Positions 39,142-49,403 are shown, counted from the first letter of the stretch. The stretch is 64,000 nucleotides of DNA from Spirochaetota bacterium (GCA_016933025.1 JAFGBT010000010.1:1-64000), one strand, 5' to 3'. Notes: generated by a model from the sequence alone, not told the origin. Numbers and translations are program-made.

Positions 39142-39165
39142 TACCGGGTGGCGATCCTTTTTTTT
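39133..39165 (+). terminator. Terminator after the HAD gene
   Basis: CCCGG (39133-39137) and CCGGG (39144-39148) can pair, or GGAT with ATCC (39154-39157), followed by a T8 run. A promoter sits immediately downstream. Confidence 0.45.
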
Positions 39166-39167
39166 AA

Positions 39168-39194
39168 TTGACAGTGCTTATTTCATTCTATCTT
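39168..39194 (+). promoter_or_regulatory. Candidate promoter for pssA
   Basis: A perfect TTGACA at 39168-39173 is followed by TATCTT at 15-base spacing. The pssA start is 26 bases downstream with a GAGGTG ribosome-binding site. Confidence 0.4.
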
Positions 39195-39219
39195 AGTGAT
39201 TGTTACAGGTGAGGTGTGT

Positions 39220-40092
39220 ATGGCAATAAAGCGGTCTGAAAAGCGCATGGCCAAGAAGGCGGCGCGAAATGCAAGAAAGGCTTCGAGAGGAAATCGCTCC
39301 GAAAAAACAAGGCGGGCGATCGGTGATTTTATCATCCAAAAGAGATCGATTGTCCCGAACATGATCACCATGTCGAACATGACGATGGGCTTTTTCGCCA
39401 TCATCCTGGCGGGGAGGGGGGACGCGCGTTCGCTCGCTGTTGCGGGCATCATGGTCTTCCTCGGTACGCTCTTTGACGCGGTGGACGGAGCGGTCGCCCG
39501 CGCCATGCATGTTGAGAGCCCGGTCGGCGTGCAACTTGATTCTCTTGCGGACGGTATCGCCTATGGCATTGCTCCCGCGGTGATCGCGTACCAGGCGTAT
39601 CTCAAGGGGCTCCCGTCGGGCGGGACCATAATCGACTTCGGTATGATTATCGCGCTCATTTATCCGATATGCGCCATATACCGCCTGGCGCGGTTCAACA
39701 TCGGCGCAGGCGAGGACGACCATACGAGATTCAAGGGCCTGCCTTCGCCGGCCGCGGGGCTGATCATAGCCTCCATACCGGTACTGAGCATCCCCGACTT
39801 CCTTTCGGTCCTCAAGATGCCGTGGCATATCCCCTGGCAGCTCTTTATCGTCATATATGTGGCGGTGAGCCTCCTGATGGTTTCCCGGGTCGATTACAGC
39901 AAGGTGGTCCCGGAAATTTACAGGATCGCGGGCAAAGCGGCAGTCATATTGACGGTCATCCTGGGCATCCTGATGCTGGGCCTCTTGAGCGTCTGGTTTG
40001 TCTTCTCCTTCATGATGTTCTACACTATTATGGGCGTTCTTATATATTGCATCAGGCTGGTGAGGCGTAAATTCGGAAAGGCCGCCGCTTGA
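39220..40092 (+). CDS. pssA: CDP-diacylglycerol--serine O-phosphatidyltransferase
   Basis: This membrane enzyme makes phosphatidylserine, the precursor of phosphatidylethanolamine. The ATG at 39220 (290 residues) follows GAGGTG. The CDP-alcohol phosphotransferase motif DG-x2-AR-x8-G-x3-D-x3-D is clear (DAVDGAVARAM then GVQLDSLAD, about residues 87-111). It has several transmembrane spans and a long, basic N-terminus (KRSEKRMAKKAARNARKASR) that is not conserved. pgsA, the other enzyme of this type, is at 51,861. Confidence 0.9.
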   Translation: MAIKRSEKRMAKKAARNARKASRGNRSEKTRRAIGDFIIQKRSIVPNMITMSNMTMGFFAIILAGRGDARSLAVAGIMVFLGTLFDAVDGAVARAMHVESPVGVQLDSLADGIAYGIAPAVIAYQAYLKGLPSGGTIIDFGMIIALIYPICAIYRLARFNIGAGEDDHTRFKGLPSPAAGLIIASIPVLSIPDFLSVLKMPWHIPWQLFIVIYVAVSLLMVSRVDYSKVVPEIYRIAGKAAVILTVILGILMLGLLSVWFVFSFMMFYTIMGVLIYCIRLVRRKFGKAAA

Positions 40093-40112
40093 TGAGTGAG
40101 GGGGTGTAAGCG

Positions 40113-41300
40113 ATGACCAGCGGGCCAGTTATTATCGTTGGAGCTTCTGCCGCCGGCATTTCGGCGGCGCGCGAGATCAGGTCGGTCAGTCCGGACATGC
40201 CGGTGACCATATTCACCGACGAGAAAAACCTCCCCTATTACCGCCCCTTCCTGACCGAGTACATCGGGGACAGCGGCGTGGAAAAAAAGAGCGCCTTTTA
40301 CCTGAACCAGGAGAGCTGGTACACTGAAAAGAAGATAGAACTCAGGCTCGGCGAAAAGATAGTCTCCATCGATCCGCCGGGGAAGGCGGTCGAATCGTCC
40401 GCCGGGAGGAAATATCCTTTTGACAGGCTCATACTCGCAAACGGCAGCACGCCGTTCGTTCCCTTCAAGGACGCGGCGGGGAAACAGAATGTTCACACCG
40501 TCAGAACACTGGATGACGCAAAAGCGGTTAATGAACTCGCGGGCAGGATTAAAACCGCTGTTGTGATTGGCGGTGGGCTCCTGGGACTGGAGGCCGCCAA
40601 TTCGCTGAACGGAAAGGGCGTTCGGGTCACCGTCGTCGAAGTGAGCGACCGGATACTTCCCCGGCAGCTCGACCGGGAATGTTCGGCGATTCTGCATGAT
40701 ATCGTGGAAGGGAAGGACGTAGCCCTGGTCACCGGAAAATCCATACAGGCCATAGAGGGTGAAGGAACCGCCACCGGCATACGCCTCGATACCGGCGAGG
40801 TGGTGCAGGCCGACATGGTCGTCATTTCAATCGGGGTGAGGCCGAACGTCGATCTCGCGAGGAATTGCGGGATTACGGTGAACCGGGCGGTTGTCGTAAA
40901 CGACCGGATGGAGACGTCAATACCCGGCATATATGCATGCGGCGATGTCGCCGAGTTCAACGGCAGGAATATAGCACTCTGGATGCCTGCCGTGCGGCAG
41001 GGAAAGGTGGCCGGGTCGAACGCTGCCGGCCGTGAGGCCCGGTTCGCCGATGTGGTGTACCCGGCGGTGCTGAATTCTTTCGGCACAAAGATTTTTTCCG
41101 CCGGCGACATCTGTCTCGATAAAAATGAGAGCGAGTACCGGATACACGGTTCCGGCGGCGAGAAGGGAAAAAATTACCGGAAGCTTTTTTTCGTGAACGA
41201 CAAGCTGGTGGGATTCATTCTTATCGGCGATATTTCCGAGTCCCAGAAACTGACGACCGCTTTAAAGAACGGGGCGGTTTTCAGGGATCTGGTACAATAG
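40113..41300 (+). CDS. NAD(P)/FAD-dependent oxidoreductase (NADH:rubredoxin reductase type)
   Basis: This 395-residue flavoprotein has an N-terminal FAD-binding segment (VIIVGASAAGISAAREI, about residues 6-22) and an NADH-binding GGGLLGLEAANSL (about residues 152-164). It also has the second FAD motif GIYACGDVAEF. It resembles NADH:rubredoxin and nitrite-reductase-like reductases. The electron acceptor is not known and no partner gene (rubredoxin) lies here. It follows pssA by 20 bases. Confidence 0.8.
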   Translation: MTSGPVIIVGASAAGISAAREIRSVSPDMPVTIFTDEKNLPYYRPFLTEYIGDSGVEKKSAFYLNQESWYTEKKIELRLGEKIVSIDPPGKAVESSAGRKYPFDRLILANGSTPFVPFKDAAGKQNVHTVRTLDDAKAVNELAGRIKTAVVIGGGLLGLEAANSLNGKGVRVTVVEVSDRILPRQLDRECSAILHDIVEGKDVALVTGKSIQAIEGEGTATGIRLDTGEVVQADMVVISIGVRPNVDLARNCGITVNRAVVVNDRMETSIPGIYACGDVAEFNGRNIALWMPAVRQGKVAGSNAAGREARFADVVYPAVLNSFGTKIFSAGDICLDKNESEYRIHGSGGEKGKNYRKLFFVNDKLVGFILIGDISESQKLTTALKNGAVFRDLVQ

Positions 41301-41313
41301 GATCGGTCCCGCC

Positions 41314-41802
41314 ATGGCGGAATTTTCTCACTATTCCGAAGACGGCACGCCGGTGATGGTGGACATATCATCCAAGAAGGTCACCATGAGGAGCGCCAGG
41401 GCCGTGGGGTTCGTGCGGCTCCAGGCCGCCACACTTGACCTCATAAACAGGAAACTCCTGCCAAAGGGAGACCTTTTCCAGATAGCGAAGATAGCGGGAA
41501 TCATGGCCGCCAAAAGGAATGCGGAGCTGATACCCATGTGTCATCCCCTTCCCTTGTCGTTCGTCGATGTCAGTATCGAGCTGGACTACAAGAAGGGAGG
41601 GGTGCGGCTTGCCTCCGAGGTCCGCCTCGAGGGCAAAACCGGCGCTGAGATGGAGGCTCTGATGGCTGTTGCCATAGCGGCACTGACAGTATACGATATG
41701 TGTAAAGCTGTTGATAAAACCATGGTCATTGAGGATATGACGCTGGTCGAGAAAAGGGGGGGTAAGACTGATATCTCAAATCATCCCGAGCTCAAACCGT
41801 AA
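41314..41802 (+). CDS. moaC: Cyclic pyranopterin monophosphate synthase MoaC
   Basis: This 162-residue enzyme completes the first step of molybdenum cofactor biosynthesis with MoaA. The segments MVDISSKKVTMRSARA, LIPMCHPLPLSFVDVSIEL and TGAEMEALMAVAIAALTVYDMCKAVDK match the family, including the catalytic Lys/Asp region near the end. No other molybdenum cofactor gene is in the window. It lies 13 bases after the oxidoreductase and ends the lysC-to-moaC run. Confidence 0.95.
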   Translation: MAEFSHYSEDGTPVMVDISSKKVTMRSARAVGFVRLQAATLDLINRKLLPKGDLFQIAKIAGIMAAKRNAELIPMCHPLPLSFVDVSIELDYKKGGVRLASEVRLEGKTGAEMEALMAVAIAALTVYDMCKAVDKTMVIEDMTLVEKRGGKTDISNHPELKP

Positions 41803-41830
41803 TTAATTTCTTTTTTCTCCGAAAATTATG

Positions 41831-41854
41831 AAAAATCGACGATTTTTGATTTTA
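41831..41854 (+). terminator. Terminator-like hairpin after moaC
   Basis: AAAAATC (41831-41837) pairs with GATTTTT (41841-41847) around GAC, followed by GATTTTATTTT. It is weak because it is AT-only. An adjacent 16-bp palindrome, TTTATTTTAAAATAAA (41851-41866), may instead be part of the AT-rich groES promoter region. Confidence 0.35.
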
Positions 41855-41875
41855 TTTTAAAATAAATTTTAATAA

Positions 41876-41909
41876 TTGACAAAATTTGGCAATAATTACA
41901 CTTGATAAA
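41876..41909 (+). promoter_or_regulatory. Candidate groES promoter
   Basis: A perfect TTGACA (41876-41881) in very AT-rich sequence. The best -10 is not clear: TTGATA at 20-base spacing or GATAAA at 22. The CIRCE operator lies about 30 bases downstream. Confidence 0.4.
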
Positions 41910-41937
41910 TTGTGGATCTATATATATTAATAAATTA

Positions 41938-41964
41938 TTAGCCCTTATTTATAATGAGTGCTAA
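41938..41964. promoter_or_regulatory. CIRCE operator (HrcA-binding site)
   Basis: The right arm is a perfect GAGTGCTAA (41956-41964) and the left arm is TTAGCCCTT (41938-41946), 7 of 9 identical to the consensus TTAGCACTC. The spacer is exactly 9 bases. CIRCE is the known operator of the HrcA heat-shock repressor in front of groESL. Confidence 0.85.
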
Positions 41965-41971
41965 TAATTTT

Positions 41972-42012
41972 GCTAAATTTAAATATATTCATATTTAAAT
42001 TAAAATATTAGC
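41972..42012 (+). other. AT-rich leader hairpin upstream of groES
   Basis: AATTTAAATAT (41976-41986) pairs with ATATTTAAATT (41991-42001) around ATTC, and flanking GCTAA (41972-41976) and TTAGC (42008-42012) add an outer stem. It lies between CIRCE and the ribosome-binding site; the flanks copy the CIRCE core. Confidence 0.5.
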
Positions 42013-42094
42013 AAGTATAAATCTTCAATAACAGATTTTCTTCTGTAATATTGTAAGAGAAAAAATAACCCTATTGTTTATAAGGAGGACGGAA

Positions 42095-42379
42095 GTGGCT
42101 TTAAAACCTATAGGCGACCGCGTCGTCATTGAATTAATGGAGCAGGAAGCGGAAAAAGTAGGCTCGATATATGTGCCTGATACCGCGAAGGAAAAACCGC
42201 AGCAGGGAAAAATAATTGCTGTCGGCCCCGGCAGACGCGATGGGAAAGACCTCATACCGATGACCGTTAAGGCTGGAGATACGGTACTTTTCAGCAAATA
42301 CGGAGGAATGGAGGTAAAGCACGACGGGAAGGATTACCTGATTCTTTCAGAAAGCGACGTACTGGCAATTGTTGATTAA
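42095..42379 (+). CDS. groES: Co-chaperonin GroES
   Basis: This protein is the lid of the GroEL folding chamber. The GTG at 42095 (94 residues, [13 protein letters not shown]) follows a strong AAGGAGG and fits the family better than the upstream ATT/ATG. The mobile loop region ([22 protein letters not shown], about residues 16-37) and [14 protein letters not shown] are normal. It is transcribed with groEL, 42 bases downstream, under CIRCE control. Confidence 0.97.
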   Translation: MALKPIGDRVVIELMEQEAEKVGSIYVPDTAKEKPQQGKIIAVGPGRRDGKDLIPMTVKAGDTVLFSKYGGMEVKHDGKDYLILSESDVLAIVD

Positions 42380-42397
42380 TCGAGATAGCGATATTAA

Positions 42398-44059
<1,662 letters not shown>

Positions 44060-44096
44060 GACAGCGCCTCGTAGAACAGATGAAATTACCGGACAT

Positions 44097-44131
44097 GGCC
44101 GGCGGAACGAACCGCCGGCCATTCTGTTTTT
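44097..44131 (+). terminator. Rho-independent terminator after groEL
   Basis: GGCCGGCGG (44097-44105) and CCGCCGGCC (44112-44120) form a 9-bp stem around AACGAA, followed by ATTCTGTTTTT. Confidence 0.85.
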
Positions 44132-44413
44132 ACGGGTCGGATTGATAAACGCCGCACGCCATACTGCCGGGCCGCGCGGCATGTCACGGGATTAATTGAA
44201 CGACGACGACATCGGCGTTATATTAATAGGGCGATGAGCGGCGTATGCTGGCGCTCGCGCGGAAAAAGAATGATTCAGGCGCTGGTTTAATTGACCGATT
44301 ATAGAATGGGATACGTATACCGGTCAGGGGTGAGTTCGGTTCGATTTTTATGTCCCCTCTATGCCCGGGCGCATTGTTAGCAGATAATTCAGAAAAAGAG
44401 AGCGCGGATACAT
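44132..44413 (+). promoter_or_regulatory. Intergenic region with a possible promoter for the 44.4-48.3 kb gene run
   Basis: The groEL terminator is followed by about 280 bases with no gene. TTGACC (44291-44296) and TATACC (44316-44321, 19-base spacing) form a fair promoter. No strong ribosome-binding site precedes the ATG at 44414. Confidence 0.35.
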
Positions 44414-45301
44414 ATGGCGGATAACGCGACACTAATTGTGCCGAACAGGTTCAAGGACCAGTATGATTTCGAGTACGTGATTGATCTTCAAGACAGGGTC
44501 CTCGGCGGGGCACGGGATCTCGATTGCTCACGGATAACGTTTATCGAGCCCTATTCGATGCTATCCCTTCTCCTCCTCGGCAGGAATTATCTGCGCAAGA
44601 GCGGGAACAAGCTGAGGTTGTGGAATATCCCCCTGAACATCCACCAGTATCTTCATCGGATGGATTTCCTCAAGATGGGTGTGTTCGAGATAACCGGCGC
44701 GTTGAATGAGAAGATGCTGCTGAAACGGAGCTCGTTCAGCAACAGGGTTATCGAGATAACCGAAATACCCAACAAGGAGCGGGAAAGCGTCAAGGTCATA
44801 GCCACGGTCGCAAGCGTGTTCAGGAAAAGGGCGCAGCATATACTCAAGCACTGGCTTTCATCGGACCGGATCATCGATTATTTCGTGACCGTGATATCGG
44901 AGATATGTCAGAACATTTACGAGCACAGCCTTGATTCCGGCTACCTGGCGATGCAGACCTATTCGGTCGGCAGGCAGAACATCGTGCGCCTGAGCATAGC
45001 GGACTCGGGGATAGGGATCGTGAAGAGTTTCGAGAACAATACCGTCGCCTACGATTCGCACGCCCACCTGATAGAGCTGGCAATAACGACGCCCATATCG
45101 AGCAAGAGAGAGTTTGGCTACGGCCTGTGCCAGGTCAATTCCATTGTGGAGAAGCTGAAGGGCAATATATTTCTGAGGTCGGGGGACGCCTCGGTGTCCA
45201 CCCTGTATCATAAGAAGACGCAGGGGTCTTCGTTTTTATTCCATAAAAACGATCTGAGCAATTTCGACGGGACGCAGATTTCAATAACGCTGACGGGATA
45301 G
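44414..45301 (+). CDS. STAS-like/HATPase_c protein (anti-sigma-factor kinase-like)
   Basis: This 295-residue protein has an N-terminal STAS-like region (FIEPYSMLSLLLLGRNYLRKSG, about residues 43-64) and a C-terminal GHKL ATPase fold. The N box is EICQNIYEHS (about residues 163-172) and the G1 box is DSGIGI (about residues 197-202); GYGLCQVNSIVEKLKGNIFL fits the G2 region. There is no histidine-phosphorylation (HisKA) domain and no transmembrane segment. This suggests an anti-sigma/SpoIIAB-like or switch protein. It is first in a five-gene run whose second gene is STAS-like. Confidence 0.75.
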   Translation: MADNATLIVPNRFKDQYDFEYVIDLQDRVLGGARDLDCSRITFIEPYSMLSLLLLGRNYLRKSGNKLRLWNIPLNIHQYLHRMDFLKMGVFEITGALNEKMLLKRSSFSNRVIEITEIPNKERESVKVIATVASVFRKRAQHILKHWLSSDRIIDYFVTVISEICQNIYEHSLDSGYLAMQTYSVGRQNIVRLSIADSGIGIVKSFENNTVAYDSHAHLIELAITTPISSKREFGYGLCQVNSIVEKLKGNIFLRSGDASVSTLYHKKTQGSSFLFHKNDLSNFDGTQISITLTG

Positions 45302-45314
45302 ATGAAGAATCTCC

Positions 45315-45866
45315 ATGATCATACTTATTAAATCTAAAGCAGAAAAGCTGAAGCTGAAAATGCCGGATCTTTTAACCAGGCCGGTGGGACGCGTGATGTA
45401 CGAATCGATCAGCGATTCAGTGGCGGATATCCACAACGGGGAGACACTCGTCCTCGATTTTGGCGGCATAAAGGTGATCGATTCGTCGTTCATAGACGAG
45501 ATGATCGTGAGGTTGATCCTGGATTCACAGTCGTCAGAACGTCCGTTCTACATGAAATTGAAGAACCTGTCCGAAATAGCCGAACTGAATATCGATCTTG
45601 TTTTCCGGTCGTATTCAAATTACAAAAATAAAAAAATTGTTGTAATAACGGAAAATATCTGCCATAATAATGCTTTCTTTATCGGGCCGCTGTCTGACCA
45701 GGAGCGTGATATAGTCGAATTTTTGCGTGTCAACAAGTCGATAACGCTGGATGACGCGGTCGATTTTGCGAAAAGGCCGGGTGAGAAGGTAAGGAAGCTC
45801 CTGGAAGACCTTCATGCCATGCGGGCCATCAAGAAACAGGACGGTGCCGTATTTTTTGCCGTATAG
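45315..45866 (+). CDS. STAS-like DUF4325 protein with C-terminal winged-helix-like domain
   Basis: This 183-residue protein has a beta-alpha pattern typical of DUF4325 (ETLVLDFGGIKVIDSSFIDEM, about residues 43-63), a STAS-like domain often found with GHKL ATPases. The C-terminal part (about residues 120-183, SDQERDIVEFLRVNKSITLDD, then KLLEDLHAMRAIKKQDGAVFF) looks like a winged helix. It follows the ATPase gene by 13 bases, so the two are likely partners. Confidence 0.65.
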   Translation: MIILIKSKAEKLKLKMPDLLTRPVGRVMYESISDSVADIHNGETLVLDFGGIKVIDSSFIDEMIVRLILDSQSSERPFYMKLKNLSEIAELNIDLVFRSYSNYKNKKIVVITENICHNNAFFIGPLSDQERDIVEFLRVNKSITLDDAVDFAKRPGEKVRKLLEDLHAMRAIKKQDGAVFFAV

Positions 45867-45912
45867 TAAGCAAGCCGGGGCCGGATCGCGGCCCAGCGGA
45901 ACCGGGCGTTGA

Positions 45913-46392
45913 ATGAAACCATCAGCGAAGAAAATCACCAGGGTAAAAGACGACAGCTTGTATGGCCTGCTGTCATCCTATAAATCGAGCTACACATATG
46001 TGCGCGTGCTGGTCTCAGAAGCGGAAAACGCCATTGCGGTCCAGTTCGCCGATAATCCGAAATATTTCAATTCCCAGGCCCGCGAGCGTTATAAAAATTA
46101 TCGGGTGCTCAGGCGTCTTGAGATCGGGATACCCAAGATGTCCCTGAAGTACCTTGTCCCGGAAAACCTGATCGCCGTCATGGGGCCGCTGCTCGAGATC
46201 AATGTGCCGCCGGAAAAGGTCGTTATTGTCGACAGCATCAAGAAGGACGGTTTATATACGATTGAAACATCCAGAAAATACCAGACCAAGATAGTGCAGG
46301 GCGTCAGGAAAATCCTTAACATGAGCCCGCAAAAAAGGTACGAAATACTGGAAAAATATTTATCGGGTAATCAGGAATATCAACATGGCTGA
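45913..46392 (+). CDS. Conserved-context protein of unknown function
   Basis: I do not recognise this 159-residue protein. It is basic at the N-terminus (MKPSAKKITRVKDDS), with no signal peptide or membrane segment. Mixed alpha/beta content is likely (NAIAVQFADNPKYFNSQARER, KMSLKYLVPENLIAVMG, VVIVDSIKKDGLYTI). It overlaps the next gene by 8 bases, so it is translationally linked to the tail-anchored protein. Confidence 0.6.
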   Translation: MKPSAKKITRVKDDSLYGLLSSYKSSYTYVRVLVSEAENAIAVQFADNPKYFNSQARERYKNYRVLRRLEIGIPKMSLKYLVPENLIAVMGPLLEINVPPEKVVIVDSIKKDGLYTIETSRKYQTKIVQGVRKILNMSPQKRYEILEKYLSGNQEYQHG

Positions 46393-47407
46393 ACAATCAG
46401 ATTCGCTGGGCGAGAAAACAAGACTGGTAGATATCGCGATGAAGTACACCCGGGGCGATATCCTCAAGGCCAAGGAGATGGCGTCCGGCCAGTATCAGGA
46501 CATCATGGTGGTCAAAGGGAAGTTCCTTGTGGAGAAGAAGCGGTTTTCCGGGGTCTTTCTCGCCTTTTTCAATTACATCCAGGAATATATCGCCAACGTA
46601 TCCACGATAATTTCATCGCAGCCGATTATGTTCGAGAGAACCAGGGTGTTTGACGACTGGAAGTCGCTGTACAAGGACATGGTCGCCTACCGGCAGGGAT
46701 CCGACATGATGGACTCGGAGAATTTCAACTATTTTCTCCTCGACTCCTTTGTCCGCTATGATGTCTTTCCGGACGTGCAGGAGAAAAATCTCGACGACCT
46801 GACCAGCACCGTCAAGGACATAATCGCAAAGTCATTCAATGTGGATATTGTCAAGTGCCAGATCGAGCTGGAATCAACAAGCTCGCTCGCCATGGTGCAG
46901 ATGGATATCAAGATCGACCTCCCCGGAGCGGAGAGCCCAAGACCTGAGGAAATCATCCAGGAGGACGACCGCGTCACGAAGATCGAAAGTGAGGCGAAAT
47001 ACATAGTCGAGGGGAAGGCTGTGGTTGCGCCCATACGCGGAAAAAATGTGAATGAATTGGCCGCCGGGGATAAGATCAGGGTGATGCTGACCGGGAAGGA
47101 CCTGGTATCCGAAAAAATTCAGAGGCTCCTGAACGCCTTTGATTCCGAGGGGGGTCGTCTGCCAATTACTGGAAGGGTGAAGGAAAAGATCCCCATCGAG
47201 AAGGGCGGTTATATATTGTACGCCTTTGTGGCAAAGGCCGTTCTGGCCAAAATATACGAGGAAGAGAACGTCAAGATTCTCACCGAGCAGCCGGTGGAGG
47301 AGGTCAGGAGCGAGACCTCGCAGTTTGACAATCGCATGATTTACATCATGGGAATCGTGGTCGGCCTGATAATTCTCTGCGGGATAATACTCTTTCAACT
47401 CCTGTAA
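46385..47407 (+). CDS. Tail-anchored membrane protein of unknown function
   Basis: This 340-residue protein has a soluble body and one C-terminal transmembrane segment (YIMGIVVGLIILCGIILFQLL, about residues 319-340), so the bulk probably faces the cytoplasm. No enzyme motif is seen. The middle region (VVAPIRGKNVNELAAGDKIRV, about residues 213-233) resembles a beta-barrel-like domain that could bind a small molecule, but this is speculation. It overlaps the previous gene by 8 bases and is 3 bases before the next. Confidence 0.6.
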   Translation: MAEQSDSLGEKTRLVDIAMKYTRGDILKAKEMASGQYQDIMVVKGKFLVEKKRFSGVFLAFFNYIQEYIANVSTIISSQPIMFERTRVFDDWKSLYKDMVAYRQGSDMMDSENFNYFLLDSFVRYDVFPDVQEKNLDDLTSTVKDIIAKSFNVDIVKCQIELESTSSLAMVQMDIKIDLPGAESPRPEEIIQEDDRVTKIESEAKYIVEGKAVVAPIRGKNVNELAAGDKIRVMLTGKDLVSEKIQRLLNAFDSEGGRLPITGRVKEKIPIEKGGYILYAFVAKAVLAKIYEEENVKILTEQPVEEVRSETSQFDNRMIYIMGIVVGLIILCGIILFQLL

Positions 47408-47410
47408 GCC

Positions 47411-48295
47411 ATGCGACACCTGACCATTACCCTCAGGTTTATCATCCTCGCCGGATCCCTGGCGCTCATCTCTCAGATGCCCGACTGGAAGTATTTCAGG
47501 GACAGGGAGGGAAATACCTATTTTATCGACCAGGCCGGGAAAATACGGATTATCAACATGCCGGAATACCGCTACCGGCCTGTGTCGGTCCGCGGCATCG
47601 ATTATTATCTGAACTACGGCAGCTCCCTGCTAAAGGAACATCGTCCCGTCGAGGCGCTTTCGGTTCTTAAGTCGATACGCGCGCTCCCGGCAGAGAACAA
47701 CAGGATCTACCGGGCCCAGGTAAAGGCGACGGAGATCATGGAGACAATGAAGAGGCGCAACGGGCCGCGGTATGCGGCGATGGACGAGGAAGCGTCACTG
47801 ATACTCTACCGGGGGAACGGCGTGATCGAGGTGATCAACGATCACATGCGTTATTCGTTCAGAGTGCCGGGCGAGGTGACGGTCGTCCGGAAGAAGATAA
47901 GGGGGAAGGCCGGCGTGGAGTATCGATACGAGGGGGTGCTATTCGGCGTGCGGAAGACCGAAGCGGCCGGTGAAGGTTTCGATTACCTGATGGCGGTCGA
48001 CAGCGAGAGGTATGGCGTCAGATACAGGGACCTGGCCGAGGCAGAGAACATATGGAAAGGCAACATCGGGCACGAGGGCCTTTCACGCGAGACTCTTGCA
48101 AGGGACGAGGGCCGAGTTCTGTATTCCTTTCGGAACAGCGGTACCCCGCGCTATGCGGGGATCGAAGGATTTTTTGTCAATGGCAGATACGGCCATTACG
48201 CCAGGCTGATCGCCTCAGAGGAGGCGTTCGCCGAAAATCGCGAGAGCATGAGGAAGATTATTGAGAGCTTTAAGGTCGTGGCCCTGCCTGATTGA
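47411..48295 (+). CDS. Secreted protein of unknown function
   Basis: This 294-residue protein starts with a likely signal peptide or anchor (MRHLTITLRFIILAGSLALIS). The next part, DWKYFRDREGNTYFIDQAGKI, resembles the Tyr/Asp-rich start of periplasmic proteins that read aligned strands. A helical segment follows (YYLNYGSSLLKEHRPVEALSVLKSI, TPR-like). No named family is recognised. It ends the five-gene run that starts at 44,414 and faces the ArgA-like gene on the other strand. Confidence 0.6.
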   Translation: MRHLTITLRFIILAGSLALISQMPDWKYFRDREGNTYFIDQAGKIRIINMPEYRYRPVSVRGIDYYLNYGSSLLKEHRPVEALSVLKSIRALPAENNRIYRAQVKATEIMETMKRRNGPRYAAMDEEASLILYRGNGVIEVINDHMRYSFRVPGEVTVVRKKIRGKAGVEYRYEGVLFGVRKTEAAGEGFDYLMAVDSERYGVRYRDLAEAENIWKGNIGHEGLSRETLARDEGRVLYSFRNSGTPRYAGIEGFFVNGRYGHYARLIASEEAFAENRESMRKIIESFKVVALPD

Positions 48296-48301
48296 CGGGG
48301 T

Positions 48302-48784
48302 TCACCGGCCGACGTACTCCAGGGCTATCTCGTTGCAGGTGTCCTGGTTAATGCAGTATATGCAGTCCTTCCAGATTTTTTCCGGAAGCGAGTCCATGTT
48401 GATATCGACAAACCCGTTTTTTCTGAAGAATTCAGGCGAATAGGTGAGAACGAATATCTTCGGATTGTCATTGGCCGATAGGTCCCTGATGAGGCGGCGG
48501 AGCAGGAACGAGCCGATGCCCCTCCGGAGATAATTCCGGTTCACCGCCAGCGAGCGTATCTCCTTTAAATTGTCGCAGTAATCGTGGTACGTTATAACGC
48601 CCACGACGGTGTTGTTGACTTCGGCGATATAAAAATTGTCCATCCTCGCGCTGATATCATCCCGGTTGCGGGCCAGGAGGATACCTTCTTCGGAATACGA
48701 CGCTATGGTATGATAAATCGAATCGATATCATCCGCGGTGGCTATTCTGACGATGGGTGCGGATTTCACCTGCAGTACCTTCAC
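48302..48784 (-). CDS. N-acetylglutamate synthase-type GNAT acetyltransferase
   Basis: This 160-residue protein is a single GNAT domain of the kind that acetylates glutamate at the start of arginine synthesis (ArgA-like). The motifs YSEEGILLARNRDDI (about residues 29-43), EIRSLAVNRNYLRRGIGSFL (about residues 74-93, CoA site) and LTYSPEFFRKNGF match. The cysteine-rich end (IWKDCIYCINQDTCNEIA) is typical of this group. The kinase-like domain of classical ArgA is absent, as in many bacteria. Substrate is inferred. Confidence 0.75.
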   Translation of the reverse strand: MKVLQVKSAPIVRIATADDIDSIYHTIASYSEEGILLARNRDDISARMDNFYIAEVNNTVVGVITYHDYCDNLKEIRSLAVNRNYLRRGIGSFLLRRLIRDLSANDNPKIFVLTYSPEFFRKNGFVDINMDSLPEKIWKDCIYCINQDTCNEIALEYVGR

Positions 48785-48824
48785 CTTGTTGCGACGGGCT
48801 CATGGGAGCGCCCGAACAGTGATG

Positions 48825-49403
48825 TTACCTTTTTATAATTCTGGTCTTTTCTGCAAGCGAATATTTTTTGTAGTCTGAAATTTTTTCCAGGGCCTCGCGG
48901 GCATCGGTTTCGCTTTTATAAGGCCCGATATATATCCGGTAGCGGCCGTTATTTTTGGACAGAATGACCGTGTGGCCTCGCTCGCTAAGCAGTCCTGCAA
49001 TCTTCTGGGACATCGCGTAATCGTGCTCGTCATTCACCCTGATGACATAGGGATACGTGTTTTTCGGGAAGGGGTTTTCTCGGGACGCGGGTTCGGCCTT
49101 CTTTTCCTCCGAAAATATAGACAATTTCTTACTAATATCGGTTACGGCGTTGAATGTTTTTTTATCCATTATTTCGCGCTGTGTGCCGCCCGAAAATTTA
49201 ATACCTATCATGATCCCCGCGGTAAAAGATATGATACAGAGGGAAGTCACCACAAAAAATATCCTGCTCGCTTTTTTACGGACTCGCTCAATTTCCCGGG
49301 GAGTGTTCTGGGCTATTCGGGGCAGGTATTCGGGGTCATATGCGTCGAACTGGGGCTGCATGACGCGCGTATTTTTTCTTTCATAAAAGTCAATATTTTG
49401 CAT
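48825..49403 (-). CDS. SPOR-domain membrane protein
   Basis: The ATG at 49403 (192 residues) was chosen because TAAGG lies 8 bases upstream and the GTG 42 bases further out gives no known sequence. There is one transmembrane span (about residues 49-68, IFFVVTSLCIISFTAGIMIG) after a cytoplasmic N-terminus. The C-terminus (about residues 117-192, YPYVIRVNDEHDYAMSQKIA then GRYRIYIGPYKSETDAREAL) is a SPOR domain, which binds denuded glycan at the division site. A cell-division or envelope role is likely. Confidence 0.8.
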   Translation of the reverse strand: MQNIDFYERKNTRVMQPQFDAYDPEYLPRIAQNTPREIERVRKKASRIFFVVTSLCIISFTAGIMIGIKFSGGTQREIMDKKTFNAVTDISKKLSIFSEEKKAEPASRENPFPKNTYPYVIRVNDEHDYAMSQKIAGLLSERGHTVILSKNNGRYRIYIGPYKSETDAREALEKISDYKKYSLAEKTRIIKR

